Source: JAADEM01 sp965371855 (lineage in GTDB: Bacteria > Bacteroidota > Bacteroidia > Bacteroidales > Marinilabiliaceae). From it: 30,340 nt of DNA. The stretch is taken from NCBI GenBank assembly GCA_965371855.1, contig CBDUZZ010000059.1:1-30340 (forward strand), written 5' to 3'. Shown piece after piece: positions 1 to 9,188 of this stretch (its first letter is position 1; the number at the start of each line of letters is the position of its first letter). A program made the position numbers and the translations under genes. Under the pieces are notes generated by a model. It had not been told where the DNA came from. It saw only the letters and a list, made by a program, of their open reading frames with translations, and did not search any database.

Positions 1-77
1 GGTAAACGTATTTGGTTGCGTTTGGATTTTAGCTACTTTTGGTTTTGTTCAACAATGCATCATAAAACATACTGGTT

Positions 78-500
78 TTGGTAGTTTGCAGTCATTTTAC
101 TATTTTCAACTTTTTATTTTCAAACGGGGATGCACATTTAAAAAACTTCTCGCTCATAGAGACTTCGGGTGGAGATTATGTGTTAAGTCCTGCCTACGAT
201 TTGTTAAATACGAGAATCCATGTGGATGATTCAGACTTTGCCTTGGATGGAGGGTTATTTAGCGACGGATTTAAATCGGAGGGAATGAAAAATAGTAACC
301 ATCCAGGCTTACATGATTTTCAGGAACTGGCACGAAGATTTGGGATAAATGAAAGACGAAGGAATAAAATTCTTAACCCGTATTTGCAAATACAACCTAT
401 GGTTGAGAGGTTAATCCGGCGTTCGTTTTTAAGCGAAAAAACAAAACGAGCATATTTGCTGCATTATCAGACAAAAAGGAATCATTTGAGTAAAGTATAG
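78..500 (+). pseudogene. HipA-like kinase, C-terminal remnant
   Basis: The open frame carries the C-terminal half of a bacteroidete HipA-type serine/threonine kinase, the toxin of HipBA modules. The catalytic-loop signature NGDAHLKNFSL lies near residues 17-27 and the metal-binding SPAYDLLNT near 37-45. The tail NERRRNKIL to the stop is also family-like. Similarity begins around base 90. Upstream bases 1-89 give no HipA sequence in any plus frame, and the frame is closed by TAA at 63-65, so the N-terminal fold and ATP-binding part are missing. The listed start is a TTG of convenience. No HipB-type antitoxin is visible. I infer a 5'-truncated, non-functional toxin remnant. The family call is strong; the break lying just inside the window is less certain, because more hipA could lie to the left in a rearranged form. 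Confidence 0.75.
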
Positions 501-814
501 AGGAAATAGAGAACCCCAAAATAATTAAATCCTGTTACAAAGGGAAATTAAAGTGTCTTTCTATTCGTTGTTTACTTTTCTCAATATGAATTTGGGTCAC
601 TTATTGTCCTTAATATGTTCAAATCAAATCGGGATATGTAATAAAGATACGTCTATTGTGTGCTTAAATATAGTCTGGCAATTTAGGTATTGTGGCAAAG
701 TTTCTGAATACAAATATAAAACTGTTCGAAATTAGTTCGAGCCGCTCAAACTGCACATTATTAACGCTTTATACTAATCCAATAAAATTGGGTCTAAAAA
801 AAATCGAACAAACA
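501..814. other. Non-coding AT-rich spacer
   Basis: No convincing gene is seen. The only open frame, 553-735 plus, has low-complexity hydrophobic composition and no recognisable domain. A small dyad CCAAT-AAA-ATTGG lies at 779-791. The stretch separates the HipA remnant from the terminator and tRNA-like fragment. Confidence 0.5.
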
Positions 815-836
815 AAAGCCTCTCATTGAGAGGCTT
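796..836 (-). terminator. Rho-independent terminator, leftward
   Basis: A perfect 10-bp inverted repeat has arms AAGCCTCTCA at 816-825 and TGAGAGGCTT at 827-836. On the minus strand it is followed by a T-rich tract ending in an eight-T run (complement of 796-803). It would end transcription moving leftward. It lies 20 bases beyond the tRNA-like fragment at 857-883, the spacing expected of a tRNA terminator, and could equally end the Bat transcript. Confidence 0.6.
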
Positions 837-973
837 ATCATGCTTGTAGTTTAGAAGTGATCCCGGCGGGAAATATATCGAACTTTCTTCTCGAAGATTA
901 TGAAGTTATTTTGAACAATATGCAGGTTGTGAAACAAGGGAATAAACTTAGCTTTAAATCACTATTTCCATAA
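830..973 (+). other. Short open fragment, possible gene remnant
   Basis: The frame is open from just after TGA (827-829) to TAA (971-973), 47 codons with no start codon at its head. Its composition is protein-like, including a stretch near NFLLEDYEVILNNMQVVKQ, and the frame ends 41 bases from the convergent stop of the Bat-block vWA gene. I do not recognise the family. It could be the 3' end of a gene truncated at the tRNA-like repeat, or chance. Confidence 0.25.
857..883 (-). repeat. tRNA-Arg 3'-end-like fragment (possible att repeat)
   Basis: Bases 857-872 match 10785-10800, the 3' end of the tRNA-Arg gene plus one flanking base, at 15 of 16 positions in the same orientation. After a 5-base insertion (ATATA, 873-877), TCGAAC at 878-883 resumes the match to 10801-10806, the T-loop. 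The rest of the tRNA is absent. A direct repeat of a tRNA 3' end is what site-specific integration at a tRNA leaves behind. The same bases are also open in a plus-strand reading frame, so coincidence remains possible. Confidence 0.45.
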
Positions 974-1014
974 AAGCCATCATAATGTTGACCTTTTTTC
1001 TCTTTTATGGCTTA

Positions 1015-3264
1015 CTATTTTGTCAATCCAAACTTCCGAATCAGCCATTCACCACTCATGAGTAAAAGAATTGCCAACCAGAGCCACCACTTATCCCATA
1101 TTGGAATTTTTTGAGGTTCTTCGGTTTCTGATTTTTGCTTTTTACTTCCGTCTAAAAGCGTATTTATATCGTCGCCAGATTTAATGTTTGTCCCTCCGGT
1201 TAATGTCAATAATTTTTCCAGCGATTGATAGTCGGGATTAGGATTCTGATATTCCGGATTCATTTGTTTTACGGGCAATGCAATAGTATCGGTGGCAAAA
1301 ACATCACCATTCTTTTTCAATGCATTACAAACCAGAATAAATTTATCCTTGTTATAACCATCTGGAACTTGTTGGGAGCCTGAATACACTTTTAAGGCCT
1401 TGTTAAATTCCATTATTTTATGTTTTGAATCCGATTTTGCAAAAAATGTTTCGACAACATACTCCTCTTCTGTTCCTGACACCTCCGCTTCCAATTGTAT
1501 TTGCTCACCTGTATTATAACTTAACTTATCGGTATTAAACAGTAATTTTTCCTGTTTATTAGCACGGCTATTTTCCGCTAACCACATCACTGCATTCACC
1601 CAAAATTTCTGATAATAATTATTATTTCCATATGGTTCTCCCCAGCCATTCTGGTAACCTTCTCCCCAGCCGCCGGCTGCATCGGAAGTAAATGCCATTG
1701 TTCGACCCTTCCCGTATGGTTGCACACAAATTAAGGGCATATTATTACGATCTTTCCAAAAAGCCAAAACCGTTGCCGCCGGCTTGGCACGGTTTACAAT
1801 ATTGGTACCATTAAACGACGGATGTGTTTTTATTATAGCTAAATTTTTCTCGTCGTCCTCATGGAATCTTAAAATAGGGTGACTTATATTTTTTGCAGGA
1901 AAAGATGGTGTCACGCGCCTTTCGACAAATGCATTCCCAAAAGTTTCCATATCTACCGGAATCATTTGCTCCCAGATTGTTTTGTCGTAACCTCCGGCAC
2001 CAAAGCTGGTATGTCCGCCAATCATACAAAATCCACCGCCATTTTCCTCCACCATTTCTCGCGTCCACTGAAGCTGATCTTCATTAAAAATAAATTTATT
2101 TATATCGCTGCAAATAATCACGTCGTAAGTGAAAATTTCCTCCTTTGTTTTCGGATAGCCTTTTTTGTTCGTCTCGGCGTGATAAATTTCACCGCCAACA
2201 TTTTTCTGTTGATCAACTACATACGGTTCCACTTCAATTCGACCTGTTTTCTCTAAGGCATCATTAATAAAACGGTAAGCCGGCCAACGTCCTCCGGTAT
2301 TATCAATCCTTTTATTATATGAGACATTTGTTCCTTCAATATACAACACCCTTATTTTAGGATCTGAGACTTTTATTTCAAATTCAAAAGAATTATCGAC
2401 TGCTGTAAGCTCACCTTGTATTGAAGACAGTTCAACTTTATATTTTTCGGTATCCAATCCGGTATTTAACTCCAAATCAAATTCCGTAATACCATCTTTT
2501 AACTGGCCACTTTTTTGATCAACAATTTCGTTCTTGCTGTTTTTTAGGTTCAGCTCAAAATATTCATTTCTACTCCCTTTGCTTTCAACAAAAACTTTTA
2601 CGGGAACACGAGCGTTTGGCAATGCATGCAATTCTGTATTACATTCTTTTATTTCTACATTAAAAAGTTCGGTATCCTGGCCAATTCCCAAAACAGAAAC
2701 TGGAATTTCGTTCTTTCGGGCTAACGAAATTGATTGTTCCAGTTTGGCTTTGTCATTCATTTGGCCGTCACTGCAAACAATAATATTCCGAATACTTTTT
2801 CCTTCTTCCTGATTTATAACCTGCTGAATAGCCGATGCTAAATTTGTTGTATTGCCTTTTGCATCTATCGAAAAAACCGAGGCGAATGTATCAACCTGAA
2901 TGGCAACGGTATCGAATTTATAACAGATTAATTTTTGCTGACTTTCCGTTTTCACAGTGCTTAAAATCGCCTGCAACTGCTTCATGCGTGAGGTTGGCGA
3001 TTCAATATTCATACTGGATGATGCATCCACCAGCAACACGTCTTTTAAAACCTCATTTCGTCCTTGTGATTTTTTTATTCGCACCGGATTTAGCAAAACA
3101 TAAAATAAAATAGCAATCACGCTAATTCGTAGAAGCAGAACAAGAATACGAAGCCAACCTCTTTTCAATTTTTTGGATGAGAAAATAATTATGCTTGTGA
3201 CTAAAATGGCGGCAATAAAAATTACAATTAGCCAAATTATGGGAAGTTGCGGATTATATGTCAT
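1015..3264 (-). CDS. vWA and glutamine-amidotransferase-like membrane protein
   Basis: This 749-residue protein is the last gene of the Bat block. Two membrane segments lie near residues 8-29 and 38-58. They are followed by a von Willebrand A domain with the MIDAS motif DASSS at 80-84 and SDGQMND further on. A middle region carries the features of the class I amidotransferase-like fold found in this family (EGTNVSYNKR, ENGGGFCMIGGHTSFGAGGY, YGKGRTMAFTSDAAGGWGEGY). A final membrane helix lies near the C-terminus (WDKWWLWLAILLLMSGEWLI). The layout matches the vWA/GATase-like proteins that accompany MoxR, DUF58 and DUF4175 genes. It starts 26 bases after the DUF4175-like gene, consistent with one transcript. 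Most of the protein should lie in the periplasm. Its biochemical role is unknown, and no catalytic Cys-His-Glu triad was identified. Confidence 0.85.
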   Translation of the reverse strand: MTYNPQLPIIWLIVIFIAAILVTSIIIFSSKKLKRGWLRILVLLLRISVIAILFYVLLNPVRIKKSQGRNEVLKDVLLVDASSSMNIESPTSRMKQLQAILSTVKTESQQKLICYKFDTVAIQVDTFASVFSIDAKGNTTNLASAIQQVINQEEGKSIRNIIVCSDGQMNDKAKLEQSISLARKNEIPVSVLGIGQDTELFNVEIKECNTELHALPNARVPVKVFVESKGSRNEYFELNLKNSKNEIVDQKSGQLKDGITEFDLELNTGLDTEKYKVELSSIQGELTAVDNSFEFEIKVSDPKIRVLYIEGTNVSYNKRIDNTGGRWPAYRFINDALEKTGRIEVEPYVVDQQKNVGGEIYHAETNKKGYPKTKEEIFTYDVIICSDINKFIFNEDQLQWTREMVEENGGGFCMIGGHTSFGAGGYDKTIWEQMIPVDMETFGNAFVERRVTPSFPAKNISHPILRFHEDDEKNLAIIKTHPSFNGTNIVNRAKPAATVLAFWKDRNNMPLICVQPYGKGRTMAFTSDAAGGWGEGYQNGWGEPYGNNNYYQKFWVNAVMWLAENSRANKQEKLLFNTDKLSYNTGEQIQLEAEVSGTEEEYVVETFFAKSDSKHKIMEFNKALKVYSGSQQVPDGYNKDKFILVCNALKKNGDVFATDTIALPVKQMNPEYQNPNPDYQSLEKLLTLTGGTNIKSGDDINTLLDGSKKQKSETEEPQKIPIWDKWWLWLAILLLMSGEWLIRKFGLTK

Positions 3265-3290
3265 TTTTTACTTTTGTTGAAACTGAATTT

Positions 3291-6200
3291 TTATTTGTCT
3301 GATTCCTCATCGATATCATCGGAAAGGGCTTTAAAATACTCCTCCACCATTCGTTTATATTTCGATGGCACCCGAATATCACTTTCGTTGGTAATTTCGT
3401 CTTTTAATAGTTCATCGATTAGGGCGTTTAAACGAGCTACTATATTTTCGATATTAGAACCCATTTGTCCAGATCGCATACCTTTTAGTTGTTCGCTTTC
3501 CTTATTCAGCTCGTCATCATCGAACATTTTTAACAACTCAAGCAATTCCATTTTCTGCTCCGGATTATCGCTTGTGCTTTTCTTTAAATTTAAAGCTGTC
3601 TTTTTTGCTGCTGCCAACCTGTCTAGTTTCGACATGGTAAGGTTAAGTTCTTCGTTTTTCAGCATCTGCGAAAACTCCTTCATCTGTTTTACAAGCTGTT
3701 CCATTTGCACCGGCGATAGATTTTTTTCTAACTCACGAAGTTGGTCCAGTATTTTCTCCATCTCAGCTTTTTGAATAAGGTTTTTTAAACGTTCCTGGTT
3801 ATTCTGGTTCTTTTTATTTGTATCGGATTCAGTGTTGGCCATGCTGTTTAACCAGTCCTGCACCATTTCCATCTGACGAATCATTTGTTCCGTTTCTCCG
3901 GCGGCATTGCCTGCTTTTGTTCCTGTGCCAGCACCACCTTTAGAGTTGCTCTTTGAACCTGGCTTTTCTCCCTCTTTGTCACCTGGTTTTTTGCACCCTT
4001 CTTTTTTCTCGCCTTCCTTTTTTCTTGAATTATTGCAGTCTTTACGGCCAATTGTTTTTTTATCTTTTGCCTGTTTTTCTAGCTGTTTAGCTGTTTTCTC
4101 AACTACCTGTCGGGCTTTTTTTATGTTCTCACCACTGGGCTTTTTATCCATTCCTCGCAAATGAACTGCCAGTTCCTGAAGACGGGTAATGGTTTCAATA
4201 ATTTGATCGCGGGCATCTTTCTGCTCTTCTATTATATTCGAAGCTTCGTTCATCGTGGAAATGGCTTCTTCCATTCTTTCCAGATTTAGCTTAGTTCCAT
4301 CAGGATGAATTTCCAACATCGATTGAAATTCTTTAGCATCAATCAATGTTTTATTTTGCAATGATGTTGATTCGAAGAAACTACCTGCATCTGTTTTATT
4401 TACAAGGTATAATTCATGTTTCTCAAATACTTGTTTTTCCTGTTCAACCAGTTTGTCAACATCCATTGCCAATTCCGATAAAATATCATAACTGTTTTTA
4501 CAACTCGATTTGCATTTTGATTTTTTTAGTTCTCGGAGTAAATTATTGCGTAATTTTGTGAGTATATTCAAGGCTTGGTCGCCATTGTCGAATGCGTCAT
4601 TAAAATTATCTTCATTAAATTTTACAGAAGCTTTTTCCAGATGTTTCCCGGCCTGGCTCAAATTTTCAGACTGATAAGTACCTCCTCCTCCTATTTCTTT
4701 ATAAATTGCCCTGGCTTCATCACTTAAAGCTAATTCCGTTTTCGAAAGTTTTTTTCCTTCATCACTTGCACTGCCCTCTTCAATAATTTTAAAGGCTTTT
4801 GATAATACATTCCGTTGAACCTGAATCATCTCTTCCAGTTTCATCAATGATTTTTCCTGTTTCTGCTGCATTTTAGCGGAGGACGCTGAAGATGGCTCTG
4901 GCAATTTAAATATGTAACGAAAAGGCCTGATATCAATGGCACGCAATACGCTTACTCCTCTCTTTTTTTGCTTCGGATTCCGATCCTTTGCCCAGGCATA
5001 AACTCGAATATTCGATTGGATGTTCACATCAAATTCTTCCAACAATAATTTGGCAATTTCAGTTCTCTCTAACCTCACTGAATCGCCCGGATTAAACCGT
5101 TTAATTTCCTTTTCCTGATTATCGACTTTGGCAACCAATCCAATTTCGCCCAGCCCAATATCATCATACGCATAAATTTTTATGGGAATTTCAGTTAATG
5201 CTGTTGCTTCAATATCTTTCGAAGGATCTAAAATCTTTACCGATGGCAGTTTATCTTTCAGGCTCCGAATCTTAAACCGTTGCTCAGGAAGCATTGTGTT
5301 GTGAGCATCAAGTCCAATTATACGGTATTCGCCCTGCACGGTATCCGGCATCTGAAAACGATAAGATAAGTGATTGTTGTTTACACTCATTTTTGCCTTT
5401 TCTCTGTTTGGCAAAGTAATAAAACCCTCTTTCATTCTTTGCGAAAGCTTTATGTGCAAATCAACCTGAGCGCCTTCAAAGGTTTTCAAATGGCCACCAG
5501 TTTGAATGGCTTTTGGTTTTCGCATATATTCAGGGCAAGTAATTTCTGCCCAAATAGAATCAATTTCGGGAGGTGCAATAAGGTTTACTTCTTTTACTGC
5601 ACTTTTTCCATCGCCTAAGGTCAGGTAATATTTGAATTTATGTTTTCGGTTTCTGAGGTTAAATTGAAAGTGTTTTTTATTGTTGGTATTTATCTTCAAC
5701 TGTTCCCAAATAGTATCTTTATCACTTACATATAGGGTTGCCGTTTTTGCTCTTTTCCCTTTTACCCTTGCAGAAATCTGCACTTCATCTCCCGGGAAAA
5801 AATCTTGCTGGCTATGTGTTGTAATTCGGGTATAGTGCATATCAATAAAAGGCAGAAGCGTCCGAATTAAACCTGTTCGGAAACCACCATTAACCATAAT
5901 TATAATAAAAAATGCGATTGATAACCTTTTCAAAAACCAGAATCTTCGGCTGTGCGATTTCCTGAATTTGGAGTCAGCAGATGTGTTTGTAATTTTTTCT
6001 TTTGCTGATTGTAAAACTTCTGTTTCAATAAGATTTCTATTCTCCGGTTTCTTTTGCTCAATTTCGAAAGCCGTACGCAAGAGTTGTTCTGAATCATTTT
6101 TCTCATTTTCCAGATCATCAATAGCTTGTTTCGCTGAATAATTCCGAGAAGGGATTAACCATAATTTAGCCAGAATAAATCCTGCAAACATTAACATTGC

Positions 6201-6377
6201 CAGCCAAATAAGCCATCTGCTCCATTCTGGCAACAAAAAAATATTGTCAAAAATAACTGCCAGTAAAAGAAAAGTTATTAAGAAAGAAAACAACCAGAAA
6301 AAACCTTCCCGCTTTAAGTTTTTGCGTTTTCTGAAAATATTTTCTTCAATTTCATTGTATATGTGTTTCTCAGGCAT
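3291..6377 (-). CDS. DUF4175-like coiled-coil membrane protein
   Basis: The predicted protein has 1028 residues. Three hydrophobic segments lie near 26-46, 50-74 and 148-168. A periplasmic beta-rich part follows (FFPGDEVQISARVKGKRAK, then TCPEYMRKP, typical of DUF4175-like proteins). The C-terminal half is charged and helical, with long predicted coiled coils. A Lys/Gly/Glu-rich low-complexity linker lies near 780-825 (KKEGEKKEGCKKPGDKEG). The start follows the BatA-like stop by 5 bases, so translation is probably coupled. Proteins of this type occur next to MoxR, DUF58 and vWA genes in Bacteroidota and Planctomycetota. A scaffold role in a membrane complex with the two vWA proteins is inference. 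Family assignment rests on architecture and neighbourhood more than on a diagnostic motif. Confidence 0.8.
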   Translation of the reverse strand: MPEKHIYNEIEENIFRKRKNLKREGFFWLFSFLITFLLLAVIFDNIFLLPEWSRWLIWLAMLMFAGFILAKLWLIPSRNYSAKQAIDDLENEKNDSEQLLRTAFEIEQKKPENRNLIETEVLQSAKEKITNTSADSKFRKSHSRRFWFLKRLSIAFFIIIMVNGGFRTGLIRTLLPFIDMHYTRITTHSQQDFFPGDEVQISARVKGKRAKTATLYVSDKDTIWEQLKINTNNKKHFQFNLRNRKHKFKYYLTLGDGKSAVKEVNLIAPPEIDSIWAEITCPEYMRKPKAIQTGGHLKTFEGAQVDLHIKLSQRMKEGFITLPNREKAKMSVNNNHLSYRFQMPDTVQGEYRIIGLDAHNTMLPEQRFKIRSLKDKLPSVKILDPSKDIEATALTEIPIKIYAYDDIGLGEIGLVAKVDNQEKEIKRFNPGDSVRLERTEIAKLLLEEFDVNIQSNIRVYAWAKDRNPKQKKRGVSVLRAIDIRPFRYIFKLPEPSSASSAKMQQKQEKSLMKLEEMIQVQRNVLSKAFKIIEEGSASDEGKKLSKTELALSDEARAIYKEIGGGGTYQSENLSQAGKHLEKASVKFNEDNFNDAFDNGDQALNILTKLRNNLLRELKKSKCKSSCKNSYDILSELAMDVDKLVEQEKQVFEKHELYLVNKTDAGSFFESTSLQNKTLIDAKEFQSMLEIHPDGTKLNLERMEEAISTMNEASNIIEEQKDARDQIIETITRLQELAVHLRGMDKKPSGENIKKARQVVEKTAKQLEKQAKDKKTIGRKDCNNSRKKEGEKKEGCKKPGDKEGEKPGSKSNSKGGAGTGTKAGNAAGETEQMIRQMEMVQDWLNSMANTESDTNKKNQNNQERLKNLIQKAEMEKILDQLRELEKNLSPVQMEQLVKQMKEFSQMLKNEELNLTMSKLDRLAAAKKTALNLKKSTSDNPEQKMELLELLKMFDDDELNKESEQLKGMRSGQMGSNIENIVARLNALIDELLKDEITNESDIRVPSKYKRMVEEYFKALSDDIDEESDK

Positions 6378-6382
6378 GCTTG

Positions 6383-8254
6383 TTATTTTGGTAAATATGA
6401 CACAAAACCTTCAACTAAAAGAAAGAATAATAACCCGATGCCAGCCCAGTGAAAAAGCTCATTCTCGTGCTGTCGTTTTTTGGAAAAGGAGGATTTTTGT
6501 TTTTTTAGTTCAACAACATCATCAATTGGAGAATGGATTCCCAGTGTTGTCAAAAATGCTTCTCTCCCAATAAATTCAATTTTACTTTCTTCTGAATTAA
6601 AATTTGTTAATGGTTTTATTTCGCTGTCTCCTGCTAAAATTCGTTCATTCAGAATAGAACTAATTTTAAAATCTTCCGTTTTATTTTGTTCAGATTCTCC
6701 GGTTAGATAAATGCTCAATTCACGCACTAATGGTAAAAACATTCTGCTTATAGGCCAATCGGAATATTTACGTGTGGCTGAATTCGCAATTGCGATCACT
6801 TTCCCTTTGCCATGGGCAATTTCTACAATTGCAGGATTATCATTATTCAGACTTGCCAAAACAGTAGTTTCCTCGTTTGGCTTTAGTGAAAAAGCCTCGC
6901 TAAAAATTATTGATGATACATTTCCGTATTTCCGGCTTTTAAACAATCCCAAAGCCCGGTGTTTTTCATCCCATTTCAATATTGGCCTACTGGTACGATT
7001 GGGTATTTCTTCCAGTTCTGCCGGAAAAACTCCTCGTTGCGACAACGTATTTAACTGTTTGGTATTTGAATTATCTCCTATAAAAAAAATGGCGTTCCCT
7101 CCATTTTTTATGTATTCCATAAAATCAGTTTCCTCTTTCGACGAGAATCCGGGAAAATCGCAGAACACTACCAAATCCTCGGTACTTACATTAAATTTAT
7201 TCTTCACGCTCAAATTCACCGATTTGTAGGCTTCATTCTCGTTTACATTAAAGGCTTTTTCCACATAGTAACTGGCATTGGTAAACCTCGACTGTCCATT
7301 GTAACCATTTACAACCAGAACGGACTTTAATGCTCCGGCGTAAATTCGAAAAAAGAACTGATTGTCGAATTGCCATGCGTCATTTGTTTTTAATTGAATT
7401 TCGGCATTATGCCATCCTTTTGTTTCAGGTTTCCATTTCAAACCATTCTCAATATTCGATATTTTACCATCAACCACCTCTCCATCGATAAGTAAATTAA
7501 CTTCATATTTTTCAGGCAAATCACCAGACAAAATAAGTTCAGGATACAGTTTACATGTTTTTCCAACAATGGCTTCAGGAATTTGAGCTACTAATATTCC
7601 CTGGTTACTATTTCCTGCTGGAAGGATCGGATAGATATAAAAATTGATAAATTCAGGGAGATCTATTTCTACATCATACTGCAACCCAATTCTTTGCATG
7701 TCGGAAATCATTATAATATCCATGTGTTTTTTAGGTGCAGCCAATAATCTTTTCTGCGCCCATTGAATTGCTTTTTGGTAATTGGTACTTGCCCCTGAAG
7801 TTTGCTGAAGTTCTTCCAGATTATCTATTTCAACAATATCATCGGCAAAAGCGGCAAGTGTTAGGTTGGTTTTACCCTCGAGTTCGCCAACAAGTTCTTT
7901 TGCCTTATTTTGTGCAGCATTGAGCATCCTTTTATTTTTGTATTTTCCGGACATGCTACCGGAAACATCTATAAGTATTATGGTTGCATTGTCGTCTTTG
8001 TCGTATTCCTGATTTGCTCCTGAATATGGACGAAGAAATACAAATACCAGCAGTAAAACGGCGCATATTCTTAACAGTAACAGAAGTCGCTCCTTCAGGT
8101 TCCTTTTTCGGCGCTGAGCTTTTCGGGCGGCTTCTAAAAATCGTAAACTGCCCAACCATACTTTTTTTACCTTCTTATTTTTCAGTAGGTGAATAATAAT
8201 TGGAACAGATAAAGCTAAGAAACCTGCTAAAAACAGGATATTAATAACTTGCAT
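6383..8254 (-). CDS. BatA-like vWA membrane protein
   Basis: The start is the ATG at 8252-8254, giving 623 residues; a longer upstream frame to 8332 only reads into the DUF58 gene. The N-terminus is the BatA-type segment, a membrane helix (ILFLAGFLALSVPIIIHLL), then a basic amphipathic region (residues 42-56) and a second helix near 57-74. The vWA domain has the MIDAS motif DVSGS at 96-100 and a further ISDMQR. The middle holds an amidotransferase-like periplasmic part (VVFCDFPGFSSKEETDFMEY, NGGNAIFFIGDN). A last helix lies at the C-terminus (HWAGIGLLFFLLVEGFVSYL). The start overlaps the DUF58 stop by one base (TGATG), a coupling arrangement. vWA proteins of this group are thought to bind client or partner proteins through a metal; the MoxR ATPase is the likely remodeler. 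Confidence 0.87.
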   Translation of the reverse strand: MQVINILFLAGFLALSVPIIIHLLKNKKVKKVWLGSLRFLEAARKAQRRKRNLKERLLLLLRICAVLLLVFVFLRPYSGANQEYDKDDNATIILIDVSGSMSGKYKNKRMLNAAQNKAKELVGELEGKTNLTLAAFADDIVEIDNLEELQQTSGASTNYQKAIQWAQKRLLAAPKKHMDIIMISDMQRIGLQYDVEIDLPEFINFYIYPILPAGNSNQGILVAQIPEAIVGKTCKLYPELILSGDLPEKYEVNLLIDGEVVDGKISNIENGLKWKPETKGWHNAEIQLKTNDAWQFDNQFFFRIYAGALKSVLVVNGYNGQSRFTNASYYVEKAFNVNENEAYKSVNLSVKNKFNVSTEDLVVFCDFPGFSSKEETDFMEYIKNGGNAIFFIGDNSNTKQLNTLSQRGVFPAELEEIPNRTSRPILKWDEKHRALGLFKSRKYGNVSSIIFSEAFSLKPNEETTVLASLNNDNPAIVEIAHGKGKVIAIANSATRKYSDWPISRMFLPLVRELSIYLTGESEQNKTEDFKISSILNERILAGDSEIKPLTNFNSEESKIEFIGREAFLTTLGIHSPIDDVVELKKQKSSFSKKRQHENELFHWAGIGLLFFLLVEGFVSYLPK

Positions 8255-9165
8255 CAGGAGTTGGTAATTCGTTTGTTTAAATATTCTATTAGTATCTGTT
8301 TCAGAGGATTTTGTGTCGTCACATAAACCCAATCTATGCCGATTTTATTGCACTCCGTTGCAAAGTTGTCTTTCCATTTATTGAAGGAAATTTTGTATGC
8401 ATTCTGTAATTCATCAACGCTTGCTTTTATGGTTTTCCCGCTTTCCAAATCCACAAATTCATACTCGCCGCTTTCCGGTAAACTTACTTCAAAAGGGTCT
8501 AAAATTTGAAATACAATAACTTCGTGACCGGCCAATTTAAATTGCTTCATTTGCAGAAGTAAATCCTCTTCTTTGTCAAATAAATCGGAAAAAAGAATAA
8601 CTATTCCTGTGCGACGACAAAGAGGAGCCAGTTTTTCAATCTTTTCTGCAATATTGAATTCACCTTTAACTGCACTTCTTTGCAGCATGGCCACAATGTC
8701 CTGAAAGTGACCACCTTTAACTGTTGGCAAAATAAAATTAGTCATCTCTTTTTCAAGCAGGAATACACCCGTGGCATCCCGGTTTTTCATTGCCAGATAA
8801 CTTAAAGCAGCTACCGCACGAGCTGCGTAAGCCCATTTGGAACCATTGGAGCTTTGGGTCAGCATTGAAGCACTCTGATCGAGAAAGATATATAAGTTAA
8901 GGTTCGTGTCCGATTCATATTGTTTAATGAATAATTTATCTGTTTTGGCCCACAAATTCCAGTTAATATGTTTCAGGTCATCTCCGGTTTGGTAATCCCT
9001 GTGCGAGTCAAATTCATTGCTAAATCCAATAAACTTACTTCGGTGCAGGCCATTTAAAGCGCCTTCCACAACTCCTTGTGCAACCAACTCAAGGTCATCA
9101 AGAGCCATAAATAAATCAGGATCGTGAATATTGGAATTATATTCTTTTTCAGGAGTTTTATTCAT
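8254..9165 (-). CDS. DUF58 domain protein
   Basis: This 303-residue soluble protein belongs to the DUF58 family, regular partners of MoxR ATPases. The family signature lies near residues 41-83: GFSNEFDSHRDYQTGDDLKH followed by INWNLWAKTDKL and IKQYE. A vWA-like fold follows, with the MIDAS-like DQSAS at 96-100 and LFSDLFDKEEDLL later. Length is normal for the family. It starts 23 bases after the moxR-like stop, and its TGA overlaps the BatA-like ATG. No membrane segment is seen, so it is probably cytoplasmic and links the ATPase to the membrane vWA proteins. That link is inference from conserved gene order. Confidence 0.92.
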   Translation of the reverse strand: MNKTPEKEYNSNIHDPDLFMALDDLELVAQGVVEGALNGLHRSKFIGFSNEFDSHRDYQTGDDLKHINWNLWAKTDKLFIKQYESDTNLNLYIFLDQSASMLTQSSNGSKWAYAARAVAALSYLAMKNRDATGVFLLEKEMTNFILPTVKGGHFQDIVAMLQRSAVKGEFNIAEKIEKLAPLCRRTGIVILFSDLFDKEEDLLLQMKQFKLAGHEVIVFQILDPFEVSLPESGEYEFVDLESGKTIKASVDELQNAYKISFNKWKDNFATECNKIGIDWVYVTTQNPLKQILIEYLNKRITNS

Positions 9166-9188
9166 GCGTTATAACTCTATTAAAATGG

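Noticed and set aside
553..735. 60-codon open frame in the left spacer
   Set aside because: Low-complexity hydrophobic translation with no recognisable motif; the start codon is GTG and no ribosome-binding site is seen.
1859..2256. Open frames on both strands inside the 749-residue vWA gene
   Set aside because: They are out-of-frame shadows of a well-supported gene; translations have no domain features.
8255..8332. N-terminal extension of the BatA-like protein to 8332
   Set aside because: These 26 codons overlap the DUF58 coding end. The family N-terminus starts at the ATG at 8254, which overlaps the DUF58 stop by one base.
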